A stretch of 64,000 nucleotides of DNA from Puniceibacterium sediminis (GTDB lineage: Bacteria; Pseudomonadota; Alphaproteobacteria; Rhodobacterales; Rhodobacteraceae), in NCBI RefSeq assembly GCF_900188035.1, contig NZ_FZNN01000001.1, positions 496,001-560,000 on the forward strand. Direction: 5' to 3'. A program made the translations under genes and the position numbers. The notes under the pieces were generated by a model. It searched no databases. It was given only the letters and a program-made list of their open reading frames with translations, and was not told where the DNA came from. This document shows, piece by piece, positions 35,025-43,441 of this stretch (position 1 is the first letter of the stretch; every line of letters begins with the position of its first letter).

Positions 35025-35053
35025 CTGTCATGTAACCGTCGCCAATCTGTCAT
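35025..35053 (+). promoter_or_regulatory. Pho-box-like triple heptamer before phnC
   Basis: CTGTCAT at 35025, CCGTCGC at 35036 and CTGTCAT at 35047, each 11 bp apart, match the PhoB direct-repeat pattern (7-mer plus 4-bp spacer). The third ends 29 bp before the phnC start. This points to induction under phosphate starvation. The rest of the 244-bp gap after kdgK holds no gene that I can see. Confidence 0.8.
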
Positions 35054-35081
35054 GTGCCACCCCTAGACAGCGCTCAAACGC

Positions 35082-35930
35082 ATGCCCGGGGGCCCCTTGC
35101 TACAGATAGAACAACTCACACGTCAGTTTGGTGCTGCCACCGCCGTGAACCGGGTTTCGGTTCATGTGGCGCAGCCCATGATGATCGGGATCATTGGTGC
35201 CTCGGGGGCCGGGAAATCCACGCTCCTGCGCATGATCAACCGGCTCGAAACGCCGACGACCGGCCGCATTGTCTTTGAGGGCCGTGATGTCACCGCGCTC
35301 AAGGGGCGTCAGGTGCGTGGCTGGCAGGCTGACTGCGCGATGATCTTTCAGCAGTTCAACCTAGTTCCGCGGCTGGATGTCGTGTCGAACGTGCTGCACG
35401 GCACGCTTTACCGCACCGGCACCCTGCGCGCGCTGACCGCGATGTGGCCCGAGGCCGACATCCGCCGCGCGATCGAAATCCTGGCCCGGCTTGGCATTCA
35501 CGAACAGGCGGCCAAACGGGCCGAGGCGCTGTCGGGCGGCCAGCAGCAGCGTGTCGCCATCGCCCGCGCCCTGATGCAGGACCCCAGGATCATTCTTGCG
35601 GATGAACCCATCGCCTCGCTTGATCCGATGAACGCCCAGGTGGTGATGGAGGCGCTGCGCGCGATCCATGACGAAGACGGCCGCACCGTGATCTGCAATC
35701 TGCACACGCTGGATACGGCGCGGCGGTACTGCGACCGGGTCATCGGCATGAAACAGGGCCGCGTCGTGTTCGACGGCACCCCCGAACAGCTGACCACCGG
35801 TGTCGCGCGCGACATCTACGGTGCCGGTTCGGATTTCTCGGAAGAGGCCACCTCGACCGAGATCCGCGAAATCCCCGTCAAAATACCGGCAGCCACCGCA
35901 GCGATCAACGCAGCCAAGGCCGCCATCTGA
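35082..35930 (+). CDS. phnC: Phosphonate ABC transporter, ATP-binding protein
   Basis: A 282-residue ATPase of the phosphonate importer. Walker A is GASGAGKST at 39-47, the Q-loop is [12 protein letters not shown], the signature LSGGQQQR, and Walker [13 protein letters not shown]. The [19 protein letters not shown] switch region is typical for PhnC. It opens the phnCDEE operon, just after the Pho-box repeats. The C-terminal 35 residues are a non-conserved tail rich in Ala and Ile. Confidence 0.95.
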   Translation: MPGGPLLQIEQLTRQFGAATAVNRVSVHVAQPMMIGIIGASGAGKSTLLRMINRLETPTTGRIVFEGRDVTALKGRQVRGWQADCAMIFQQFNLVPRLDVVSNVLHGTLYRTGTLRALTAMWPEADIRRAIEILARLGIHEQAAKRAEALSGGQQQRVAIARALMQDPRIILADEPIASLDPMNAQVVMEALRAIHDEDGRTVICNLHTLDTARRYCDRVIGMKQGRVVFDGTPEQLTTGVARDIYGAGSDFSEEATSTEIREIPVKIPAATAAINAAKAAI

Positions 35931-35944
35931 TTTTTCAACGACCC

Positions 35945-35967
35945 CCGGCACCCCGCTAAGGGGCCGG
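35945..35967 (+). other. Short GC hairpin between phnC and phnD
   Basis: CCGG-CA-CCCC (35945-35954) pairs with GGGG-CCGG (35960-35967) around GCTAA, leaving a 2-nt bulge. No T tract. It may separate or stabilise the phnD part of the transcript. Confidence 0.4.
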
Positions 35968-35990
35968 TCAACACCCCGAGGGAGACACCC

Positions 35991-36902
35991 ATGACCTTCA
36001 AGACACTGACACTGGCCACTCTGGCCACCACCGCCCTGACAACTGCCGCCTTTGCGCAGGACATCGAGGGATTCAATATCGGCGTTCTTGGTGGTGAAAA
36101 CGCCCAGGACCGCATGAGCGCGAACCAGTGCCTGGCCGATTACGCCACCGAAGCGCTGGGCGTTCCGGTCAAGATCTTCACCCCCGCCGATTATAACGGC
36201 GTGATCCAGGGCCTGCTGGGCGGAACGCTCGACATGGCATGGCTGGGCGCATCTGGCTACGCCGCCGTCTACCTGCAGGACCCCGAGGCCGTGACCCCGG
36301 TTCTGGTCAAGACAAACCTTGACGGTGCTTTCTCGTACCACTCGATCGGTTTTGCCCGCGCCGACAGCGGCATCAAATCGCTTGCCGATCTCAAGGGCAA
36401 GAAGTTCGGCTTTGGTGATCCCAACTCGACCTCCGGCTACCTGATCCCCTCTGTCGAGATCCCCCAGCAGACCGGCGCGACCATGGAAAGCGGCGACTAC
36501 TTTGGTGAGGTCGTGTTCACCGGCGGTCACGAACAGACCATCGTTGCGGTTTCCAATGGCGACGTCGACGGCGGCGTGACCTGGGCCGATGGCCTGGGTA
36601 ACTGGGAAGACGGTTATAACTCGGGCGCGCTGCGCAAGGCATCCGATGCCGGCATCGTGGACATGAACGATCTGGTCGAAATCTGGCGCTCCAAGCCGAT
36701 CCCCGAAGGTCCCGTCGTGCTGCGCAAGGCACTGCCCGAGGATGTTCAGGCCAAGATGACCGATCTGGTCGCCAACCTGATCAAGACCGACCCCGAGTGT
36801 GCCTATGGCGTCGCCCAAGGCGAAACCGCCGGTTTCACCCCGGTGACCCACGAAGCGTATGAGACGATCATCGCCGTGCGCAAAGCCGAAATCGGCAGCT
36901 AA
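35991..36902 (+). CDS. phnD: Phosphonate ABC transporter, substrate-binding protein
   Basis: A 303-residue periplasmic protein. The signal peptide ends near TTAAFAQD (residue 22-24). Mature features typical of PhnD are FNIGVLGGENAQDRMSAN, MAWLGASGYAAVYLQDP, and the segment KFGFGDPNSTSGYLIPSVEI that contacts the phosphonate oxygens. It is preceded by GAGGGAGACACC. A hairpin follows its stop before phnE. Confidence 0.95.
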   Translation: MTFKTLTLATLATTALTTAAFAQDIEGFNIGVLGGENAQDRMSANQCLADYATEALGVPVKIFTPADYNGVIQGLLGGTLDMAWLGASGYAAVYLQDPEAVTPVLVKTNLDGAFSYHSIGFARADSGIKSLADLKGKKFGFGDPNSTSGYLIPSVEIPQQTGATMESGDYFGEVVFTGGHEQTIVAVSNGDVDGGVTWADGLGNWEDGYNSGALRKASDAGIVDMNDLVEIWRSKPIPEGPVVLRKALPEDVQAKMTDLVANLIKTDPECAYGVAQGETAGFTPVTHEAYETIIAVRKAEIGS

Positions 36903-36912
36903 GAAAAAGACT

Positions 36913-36942
36913 GGGCGCAGGGGGCCAACACCTTCTGCGCCC
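36913..36942 (+). terminator. Intercistronic hairpin after phnD
   Basis: GGGCGCAG (36913-36920) and CTGCGCCC (36935-36942) form a perfect 8-bp stem with a 14-nt loop, 10 bp after the phnD stop and 10 bp before the phnE start. It is followed by GAGTTTC, so it may act as a weak terminator giving more PhnD than permease. Confidence 0.6.
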
Positions 36943-36952
36943 GAGTTTCATC

Positions 36953-37825
36953 ATGACAGATCTCACAGCATCCTCCGCCCCGCAGCCCTCCGGCGTGACC
37001 ACGTCCTATCTGGCCGAAGTGCGCCTGCGCCGCCTGTATAGCGGGGCGGGGGTGCTGATTTTCGTTCTGCTGCTCGTCGCTGGTTTCCTAACCGCGAATG
37101 ACCGCAACGCCGGCGGTTTCCTGAACGGCCTGCCCAATATATTCGACTTTCCCGCCGACGTGATTTCCGAGGCTTGGGAAAAGGCCTATGACCTGCCCGC
37201 CTTGCTGTGGAAATACCTGCCTTCGCTGATCGAGACGGTGAACATCGCCGGGGCTGCCACGCTGATTGGCGCCTTGATCGGCGGGTTGCTGTCGCTGCTG
37301 GTCACCCGCGGGCTCGCCCCGTCGCGCTGGGCCATCATCCCGATCCGCCGTCTGCTCGATATCTTTCGTGCGGTGCCCGAAATCGTCATCGCACTGATCC
37401 TGATTTTCATCCTTGGCGGCGGCCCGGTGCCCGCGATGATCGCCATCGCCGTGCATACCACCGGCGCGCTGGGCAAGCTGTTTTCCGAAGTCGCCGAGAA
37501 CGCGCCGCACGGTCCGCTTGAAGGGCTGCGATCGGTCGGGGCGGGCTGGACGCAGCGGATGCTGTTCGGCGTCGTGCCGCAGGTCGCGCCCAACTGGCTC
37601 AGCTACGCGCTGCTGCGGTTTGAAATCAACATTCGCGCCTCTGCCATCCTTGGCTTTGTCGGGGCAGGGGGCTTGGGCTACGACCTGCGCAACGCGATGT
37701 CCTGGGGTCCGGGTAAATTTGATGAGGCGGCGGCGATCTTCATCCTGCTCTTCGTCACCATCGTGACCGTCGATCAGCTTGGCGGGTCCTTGCGCAACCG
37801 ACTGACCAAAGGGGCCAGAGTATGA
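36953..37825 (+). CDS. phnE: Phosphonate ABC transporter, permease PhnE (first copy)
   Basis: A 290-residue membrane protein with an N-terminal helix and a binding-protein-dependent permease core. The EAA loop that docks PhnC is visible as EVAENAPHGPLEGLRSVGAG. About six membrane helices. Its stop overlaps the next permease start by 4 bp. Tandem phnE copies are common in this order and would form a heterodimeric channel. Confidence 0.94.
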   Translation: MTDLTASSAPQPSGVTTSYLAEVRLRRLYSGAGVLIFVLLLVAGFLTANDRNAGGFLNGLPNIFDFPADVISEAWEKAYDLPALLWKYLPSLIETVNIAGAATLIGALIGGLLSLLVTRGLAPSRWAIIPIRRLLDIFRAVPEIVIALILIFILGGGPVPAMIAIAVHTTGALGKLFSEVAENAPHGPLEGLRSVGAGWTQRMLFGVVPQVAPNWLSYALLRFEINIRASAILGFVGAGGLGYDLRNAMSWGPGKFDEAAAIFILLFVTIVTVDQLGGSLRNRLTKGARV

Positions 37826-39120
37826 GCGATATTACCGCCACATATTTTGACACGTCGCGGGGCATGTCGCGGATGCGGCTCTGGATATTCGGCTTGCCCC
37901 TGCTGGTGCTGGTCTATCTGGTCTACATCTTCTTTGCCTTCGACGGCCCCCGCGTCTTTGCCGAGGCGAACGGCGACAACGGCAAGATTCTGATGGCCGA
38001 CATGGTCAGCTACAAGGTGCACGTGACCCGCGACAACGGTTCGGGCGCGGTCGAAATCGCGGTCGAGGGCGAGCGCAAGGGCCGCTATCCCGAGGGCAGC
38101 AGCCCGGACTGGGTGGAAACGGGCGCCGAGACTGTCGTCGATCTGGGCAGCGGCTATCTGGTCACCCTGTCGGGCACCAGCGACATGCGCTTTGACATCC
38201 CGAACTATGGCACGGTCATCGCCTCGGCCTCGCGTTCCGGCGGGGTTGAGGCGACATTCCCCGACGGTCCGATTCCCGACTGGATCAACGCCGCACGCAA
38301 CCGCGTTGCCATCACCACACCCGAGGGGCGCGTGAACATCACCCGTTCGCGGACCGAAGTGTTGCGCTATTTCCCGGGGTGGGAGCTGTTCTTCTTCACC
38401 CTCGACAGCAGGTATTACGGCATGGGTCCGGGCGCGCTGGCCGCGGCGGCATTCGGGGGCGAAGCTGGTGCGATCTGGTCGGACGTCTGGAACAATCAGG
38501 TCTGGCGTCACAAAGAGGTCATATGGGCGCTGTTCGAAACCGTTCTGATGGCGTTCCTTGGCACCGCAGGGGCCGCGCTGATCGCACTGCCAACGGCGTT
38601 TCTTGCGGCGCGCAACTTTGCACCTCTGGGGATCTTCCGGCAGGTAACGCGGCGGATCTATGACTTTTTGCGCGGCGTCGACGGGTTGATCTGGACGGTC
38701 GTCTTGTCCCGCGCCTATGGACCCGGCCCCCTCACCGGGGCGCTGGCGATCATGCTGACCGACACCGGCACCTTTGGAAAACTGTTCTCCGAAGCGCTGG
38801 AAAACGTCGATGCGAAACAGATCGAAGGCGTCCGTTCCACCGGCGCGGGGGGGCTGGCCCGGGCGCGTTTCGGCGTCTTTCCCCAGCTGGTCCCGGTGCT
38901 GCTCAGCCAGATCCTGTACTATCTGGAATCCAACACACGTTCCGCCACGGTGATCGGCGCGATCACCGGCGGTGGGATCGGCCTGCTTTTGACACAGGCG
39001 ATCATCACCCAGAAAGACTGGGAAGAGGTCACCTATTACATCGTTCTTATTGTGCTGATGGTCTTTGCCATGGATTCCCTGTCAGGCTGGCTGCGGCGCA
39101 AGCTCATCAAAGGGAGCTGA
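37822..39120 (+). CDS. phnE: Phosphonate ABC transporter, permease PhnE (second copy, with insert)
   Basis: A 432-residue permease, about 140 longer than the first copy. After the first membrane helix (residues about 18-38), a hydrophilic insert of about 160 residues is predicted outside the membrane (VSYKVHVTRDNGSGAVEIAV, SGYLVTLSGTSDMRF), then the permease core follows with the EAA loop EALENVDAKQIEGVRSTGAG. The insert may help docking of PhnD. It is coupled to the first phnE by a 4-bp ATGA overlap. Confidence 0.93.
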   Translation: MSDITATYFDTSRGMSRMRLWIFGLPLLVLVYLVYIFFAFDGPRVFAEANGDNGKILMADMVSYKVHVTRDNGSGAVEIAVEGERKGRYPEGSSPDWVETGAETVVDLGSGYLVTLSGTSDMRFDIPNYGTVIASASRSGGVEATFPDGPIPDWINAARNRVAITTPEGRVNITRSRTEVLRYFPGWELFFFTLDSRYYGMGPGALAAAAFGGEAGAIWSDVWNNQVWRHKEVIWALFETVLMAFLGTAGAALIALPTAFLAARNFAPLGIFRQVTRRIYDFLRGVDGLIWTVVLSRAYGPGPLTGALAIMLTDTGTFGKLFSEALENVDAKQIEGVRSTGAGGLARARFGVFPQLVPVLLSQILYYLESNTRSATVIGAITGGGIGLLLTQAIITQKDWEEVTYYIVLIVLMVFAMDSLSGWLRRKLIKGS

Positions 39121-39123
39121 CAG

Positions 39124-39744
39124 CTGTCACCCAGATTAAAGCCCGACGCCCCGTTCGTGCATCCCGATTGCGAGATCACAGAGGATTGCACCTTTGGTGC
39201 CTATGTCGAAATCGGTCGGGGCAGCCGTGTGGCGCATTCGCATTTCGGCGACTATTCCTATTGTGACCGGCTGGCCGATATCGCCAACGCGCGGATCGGC
39301 AAATTCGCCAATATCGCGGCCATGGCCCGGGTCGGCGCGACGGATCATCCGATGGAAAAGGCGTCACTGCATCACTTTCACTATCGTTCCAACGATTATT
39401 GGAATGATATAGAGCCCGACCACGACTGGTTTGCGCATCGCCAGTCCCGGGTGGCCCATCTGGGTCACGACACCTGGATCGGTGCCATGGCGATGGTCAA
39501 ACCCGAGGTGACGATTGGTCATGGTGCTGTGGTCGCGGCCGGCGCTGTGGTCACAAAAGATGTGCCACCCTATTGGATTGTCGCCGGGGTGCCTGCAAAA
39601 CCTGTCCGGCGCCGGCTGGCCGAAGCGACGGCTGAACGGCTGATGGCGCTGGAATGGTGGGACTGGGATCATGCGACCCTGCGCGCCCGGCTGAGCGATT
39701 TCCGCAAGCTGTCGGCCGAAGATTTCCTGGACCGATACGAGTAA
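39124..39744 (+). CDS. Phosphonate-cluster hexapeptide-repeat acetyltransferase
   Basis: A left-handed beta-helix acyltransferase of the type found in phn clusters (phosphonate metabolism transferase, DapH/Maa-like fold). Hexapeptide turns are seen in [20 protein letters not shown], then [20 protein letters not shown] and [20 protein letters not shown]. The first usual start codon is a GTG at 39157, but the conserved-looking frame continues upstream ([18 protein letters not shown]) to a CTG at 39124 with GGGAG before it, so I use 39124 (206 residues). Substrate unknown; aminophosphonate acetylation is an inference. Confidence 0.85.
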   Translation: MSPRLKPDAPFVHPDCEITEDCTFGAYVEIGRGSRVAHSHFGDYSYCDRLADIANARIGKFANIAAMARVGATDHPMEKASLHHFHYRSNDYWNDIEPDHDWFAHRQSRVAHLGHDTWIGAMAMVKPEVTIGHGAVVAAGAVVTKDVPPYWIVAGVPAKPVRRRLAEATAERLMALEWWDWDHATLRARLSDFRKLSAEDFLDRYE

Positions 39745-39772
39745 GATAACCGCTGGCGCGTCCCTTGCGGGC

Positions 39773-39806
39773 ATCTGTCTGACATTTCCATGATTGTCAG
39801 ACAGAT
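39773..39806. terminator. Perfect 12-bp inverted repeat after the phnCDEE operon
   Basis: ATCTGTCTGACA (39773-39784) and TGTCAGACAGAT (39795-39806) enclose 10 nt, 28 bp after the acetyltransferase stop. There is no T run, so it could be a terminator of unusual type or a regulator site. A second hairpin (39841-39864, GCCAT/ATGGC arms) follows. Confidence 0.5.
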
Positions 39807-39894
39807 CGTGCCACGCCCTGAATTCCCCACAACCGTTCGAACGCCATCCCGCAAGCGGGTATGGCGCGGCGTGCCCACCCCCTGAATTCCGGCA

Positions 39895-39912
39895 CTGTCA
39901 CGGAAGTTTCAC
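39895..39912 (+). promoter_or_regulatory. Pho-box-like repeat before phnG
   Basis: CTGTCAC at 39895 and GTTTCAC at 39906 lie 11 bp apart, the spacing of a PhoB box, and end 62 bp before the phnG start. The second half-site is a weaker match. It fits independent phosphate control of the C-P lyase operon. Confidence 0.6.
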
Positions 39913-39974
39913 TTTCAACATTCCGTCAAGTTGTATAGTTATCTATTAACGGAAACATAGCCAACCGAGGCATC

Positions 39975-40409
39975 ATGACCCGAGCCGAATGGATGGGCCT
40001 GCTGGCCCGATCAACACCCGAAGCCCTTGCCGCCCAAGTGGCCGCGCTGGGCGAAATGCAGACCCACAGCTGGCTGCGCGCACCCGAGGCCGGATCGGTC
40101 ATGGTGCAGGGCCGTACCGGGGGCGTTGGCGCGCCCTTCAATCTGGGCGAGGTGACGGCGACCCGCTGCGCCCTGCGTCTGGCCGATGGCAGCGAAGGAC
40201 ACGCCTTTGTGCAGGGCCGCAGTCGTGAACACGCCACCCAGGCCGCGCTGATCGATGCGCTGATGCAGGGCGACCGGTCTGATGAGGTGCGCGCAAAGGT
40301 GCTCGACCCGCTGGCCGCTGAAGAAGCCGCGCGGCGCGACACGATAGCCCGCAAGGCCGAAGCGACGCGGGTGAACTTTGAAACGCTTGTCAGGGGAGAG
40401 GACGCATGA
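39975..40409 (+). CDS. phnG: C-P lyase core subunit PhnG
   Basis: A 144-residue subunit of the PhnGHIJ core complex that transfers phosphonate to the C1 of ATP ribose. Family features: MTRAEWMGLLARSTPEALAA, GRTGGVGAPFNLGEVTATRC, GHAFVQGRSREHATQAALID. It starts the second phn operon and overlaps phnH by 4 bp. Confidence 0.95.
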   Translation: MTRAEWMGLLARSTPEALAAQVAALGEMQTHSWLRAPEAGSVMVQGRTGGVGAPFNLGEVTATRCALRLADGSEGHAFVQGRSREHATQAALIDALMQGDRSDEVRAKVLDPLAAEEAARRDTIARKAEATRVNFETLVRGEDA

Positions 40410-40966
40410 GCGCACTGGCCGCAGGCTTTGCAAATCCGCCCGAAGAGTCCGCCCGCGCCTTTCGCGCGGCGATGCAGGCAATGGCATGTCCCGGAACGAT
40501 CCAGAACATTGCCGGTCCCCAAGTGCCGGGGCTGTCCGCTGCTGCGGCGCTGCTCCTGCTGACCCTGACGGACAGCACCACGCCGGTCCTGCTGACCGGC
40601 AATTCCGCCGAGGCGCGGAATTGGCTGACCTTTCACACCGGCGCCCCCGAACCGGCGAATGCGGCTGAAGCCAGCTTTGCCGTCGGCACCTGGGGCGATC
40701 TGGGTCCGCTCAAGGCGTATCCAGTGGGAACGCCCGACTATCCCGACCGCTCTGCCACCCTGATCGTCGAAATGTCTGACATTTCCGCAGACGGGCCGTG
40801 CCTGACCGGACCGGGCATTGAGACGGAGGTGCGTATGTCGCTGCCGGATGCCGATGCCCTGCGCCTGAATGCAGCGCTCTATCCGCTGGGGGTGGACCTG
40901 TTTCTGACCTCGGGGACCCGGCTCGCGGCCTTGCCCAGATCAACCCGTATTGCAGAGGACACCTGA
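40406..40966 (+). CDS. phnH: C-P lyase core subunit PhnH
   Basis: A 186-residue PLP-transferase-like but PLP-free subunit of the C-P lyase core. GFANPPEESARAFRAAMQAM and ACPGTIQNIAG near the N-terminus, WLTFHTGAP in the middle, and VDLFLTSGTRLAALPRSTRI at the C-terminus are characteristic. It overlaps phnG by 4 bp and phnI by 1 bp (TGATG). Confidence 0.95.
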   Translation: MSALAAGFANPPEESARAFRAAMQAMACPGTIQNIAGPQVPGLSAAAALLLLTLTDSTTPVLLTGNSAEARNWLTFHTGAPEPANAAEASFAVGTWGDLGPLKAYPVGTPDYPDRSATLIVEMSDISADGPCLTGPGIETEVRMSLPDADALRLNAALYPLGVDLFLTSGTRLAALPRSTRIAEDT

Positions 40967-42048
40967 TGTACGTTGCAGCCAAAGGCGGGGAAGAGGCGAT
41001 TGCCGCCGCACACACATGGCTGGCCGAGGCGCGGCGCGGCGACCGGTCGCTGCCCGCCCTGACCACCCAGCAGATTGCCGAACAGCTTGCCCTCGCCGTG
41101 GCGCGGGTGATGTCCGAAGGCTCGCTCTATGACACTGACCTTGCTGCCCTTGCGGTGAAACAAGCGCGCGGTGACCTGATCGAGGCGATCTTTCTGATCC
41201 GCGCCTACCGCACCACCTTGCCGCGCCTTGGGTCTTCCAGACCGATCGATACCGGCGCGATGATCTGCGAACGCCGCGTGTCCGCCACCTTCAAGGATAT
41301 TCCCGGCGGGCAGGTGCTGGGACCGACCTTTGACTATACCCACCGGCTGGTGGACTTTGCCCTCGCCGCCGGGGACGAAGCTGCCGCCGCAAAGATCGCC
41401 GACACTGCGCCGCAGACCCGCGCCCGCGTGTCCGACCATCTGGGCCGCGAAGGTTTGCTGCGCGATGAACCCCGCAGCGACGACACGCCACCGGACCTGA
41501 CCCGCACACCGCTGGAGCTGCCAGCCGACCGGCCGCTGCGTTTGCAGGCGCTGGCCCGGGCGGACGAAGGGTTTCTGCTGGGGCTCGCCTATTCCACCCA
41601 GCGTGGCTATGGCCGCACCCATGCCTTTGTCGGTGAGTTGCGTATTGGAACGGTCCAGGTCGCGGTGGATATCCCCGAACTGGGCTTTTCCATCGACTTT
41701 GCCGAGATCGTCGTGACCGAATGCGAAACCGTGAACCAGTTCACCGGATCGCGCAAAGAACCGCCGCAGTTTACCCGGGGCTATGGCCTTGTCATGGCTC
41801 GGAATGAGCGCAAATCGATCTCGATGAGCCTTGTCGATCGCGCCCTGCAATGGCGCGAGTTGGGAGAGGACAATGTCGGAGCCCCGGCGCAGGATGCGGA
41901 ATTCGTGCTGCTGCACAGCGACAACATTCAGGCGACAGGGTTTCTCGAACATATCAAGCTGCCGCATTACGTCGATTTTCAGGCCGAACTTCAGCTGATC
42001 CGACGTCTGCGCCGCGAAGCATTGGCCGAGCAGGAGGCTGCGGAATGA
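40966..42048 (+). CDS. phnI: C-P lyase core subunit PhnI
   Basis: A 360-residue core subunit with nucleosidase activity; together with PhnGHL it forms 5-triphosphoribosyl-phosphonate from ATP and phosphonate. MYVAAKGGEEAIAAAHTWLA, ERRVSATFKDIPGGQVLGPT, YSTQRGYGRTHAFVGELRIG and VNQFTGSRKEPPQFTRGYGL are strongly conserved PhnI blocks. Its stop overlaps the phosphatase-like gene by 4 bp instead of leading straight to phnJ as in E. coli. Confidence 0.95.
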   Translation: MYVAAKGGEEAIAAAHTWLAEARRGDRSLPALTTQQIAEQLALAVARVMSEGSLYDTDLAALAVKQARGDLIEAIFLIRAYRTTLPRLGSSRPIDTGAMICERRVSATFKDIPGGQVLGPTFDYTHRLVDFALAAGDEAAAAKIADTAPQTRARVSDHLGREGLLRDEPRSDDTPPDLTRTPLELPADRPLRLQALARADEGFLLGLAYSTQRGYGRTHAFVGELRIGTVQVAVDIPELGFSIDFAEIVVTECETVNQFTGSRKEPPQFTRGYGLVMARNERKSISMSLVDRALQWRELGEDNVGAPAQDAEFVLLHSDNIQATGFLEHIKLPHYVDFQAELQLIRRLRREALAEQEAAE

Positions 42049-42623
42049 GCGGACGTAGCCTGATATTTCTGACCCATGCGCAGGTCGAAATTGACCCTGA
42101 CACGCCGGTCACGGATTGGAGGCTGAGCGATCAGGGCCGCCGTCGCCATAGCCGTTTTGCCGACGACCCAACGCTTGCAGGGGTCACTGCGATCTATTCC
42201 AGCCGGGAACGCAAGGCGGTCGATGCTGCTGCCATTCACGGCAAGGTCAGTGGTCATATTCCTCGGCGGGTCTGTGCGCTGCATGAAAACGACCGCAGTA
42301 GCACAGGATATCTGCCGCCTGACGTCTTCGAGGCAACCGCAGATGCCTTTTTTGCTGAGCCGGACAAAAGCGTGGATGGCTGGGAACGGGCGCGTGATGC
42401 ACAGATCCGCGTTGTCACCGCCATTCGCACGCTGATCGATCTGGATGAGACATCAGGCGATCTGCTGGTGGTTGCTCATGGTGCAGTGGGCGCGCTTTTG
42501 CGTTGCCATCTTCTGGGCCGTGCCATCAGCCGCGACGAAGATCAGCCGCCGGTAGGGGGCGGGTGCCATTTCACAGCCGATGCCGCAGGACTTGCGGCGC
42601 CAACCCCGTGGAGCGTCATATGA
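42045..42623 (+). CDS. Histidine-phosphatase-superfamily-like protein inserted in the C-P lyase operon
   Basis: A 192-residue protein with the fold pattern of the histidine phosphatase (phosphoglycerate mutase-like) superfamily: N-terminal LIFLTHAQVEID, WRLSDQGRRRHSRFADDPTL, AIYSSRERKAVDAAA, and LLVVAHGAVGALLRC with the second His. The usual RHG triad at the N-terminus reads T10-H11-A12, so the key His is kept but the flanking Arg and Gly are not. It is translationally coupled on both sides (4-bp ATGA overlaps with phnI and phnJ), so it must be made with the C-P lyase. It may act on a ribosyl phosphate intermediate, or be a structural or regulatory relic. No PhnP is in the window. Confidence 0.8.
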   Translation: MSGRSLIFLTHAQVEIDPDTPVTDWRLSDQGRRRHSRFADDPTLAGVTAIYSSRERKAVDAAAIHGKVSGHIPRRVCALHENDRSSTGYLPPDVFEATADAFFAEPDKSVDGWERARDAQIRVVTAIRTLIDLDETSGDLLVVAHGAVGALLRCHLLGRAISRDEDQPPVGGGCHFTADAAGLAAPTPWSVI

Positions 42624-43441
42624 GCGACTATAACTTTGCCTATCTCGACGAGCCGACCAAAAAGATGATCCGTCGCGCGATCCTCAAAGGGCTTGCCGTG
42701 CCGGGATATCAGGTGCCCTTTGCCAGCCGCGAGATGCCGATGCCTTATGGCTGGGGCACCGGTGGCGTGCAGGTGACAGCCGCGTGCCTGACCCCCGAGG
42801 ATACTCTGAAGGTGATCGATCAGGGCGCGGATGACACCACCAACGCCGTGTCGATCCGGTCGTTCTTTGCCAAGGTTGCGGGCGTGGCGACGACCACCCG
42901 CACTGGTGAGGCGAGCGTGATCCAGACCCGCCACCGCATCCCGGAAACGCCGCTGCGTTCCGATCAGATCCTTGTCTATCAGGTGCCGATCCCCGAACCC
43001 CTGAGGTTTCTTGAGCCGCGCGAGACAGAGACGCGGCGGATGCATGCGCTAGAGGAATATGGCCTGATGCACATCAAGCTTTACGAGGATATCGCGCGGC
43101 ACGGGGCGATTGCGACAGCTTATGCCTATCCTGCGCTGGTCAACGGGCGGCATGTGTTTGACCCGTCCCCAATCCCACGCTTCGACAACCCAAGGCTGGA
43201 AAGCCCGGCGATCCAGCTTTTCGGGGCGGGCCGCGAACAGCGGATATATGCCCTGCCACCATTCACGCGGGTACAAAGCCTTGATTTCGACGACCATCCG
43301 TTTGAGGCATCAAAGGCCGATGGCGCCTGCGCGCTGTGTGGGGCGACACATACCTATCTGGACGAGATCGTGGCCGATGATCAGGGCACGCGCCGGTTCC
43401 AGTGTTCGGATACCGATTATTGCATGGAGCGGCGGGCATGA
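42620..43441 (+). CDS. phnJ: C-P lyase radical SAM subunit PhnJ
   Basis: The catalytic radical-SAM subunit that breaks the carbon-phosphorus bond, releasing alkane and ribose 1,2-cyclic phosphate 5-phosphate. The 273-residue protein has the cluster and thiyl cysteines at 237, 240, 262 and 268 (CALC, then QCSDTDYC), the same spacing as in E. coli PhnJ, plus VPGYQVPFASREMPMPYGWG and YGLMHIKLYEDIARHG. The ATG at 42620 overlaps the upstream stop by 4 bp. phnK starts within its end. Confidence 0.96.
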   Translation: MSDYNFAYLDEPTKKMIRRAILKGLAVPGYQVPFASREMPMPYGWGTGGVQVTAACLTPEDTLKVIDQGADDTTNAVSIRSFFAKVAGVATTTRTGEASVIQTRHRIPETPLRSDQILVYQVPIPEPLRFLEPRETETRRMHALEEYGLMHIKLYEDIARHGAIATAYAYPALVNGRHVFDPSPIPRFDNPRLESPAIQLFGAGREQRIYALPPFTRVQSLDFDDHPFEASKADGACALCGATHTYLDEIVADDQGTRRFQCSDTDYCMERRA

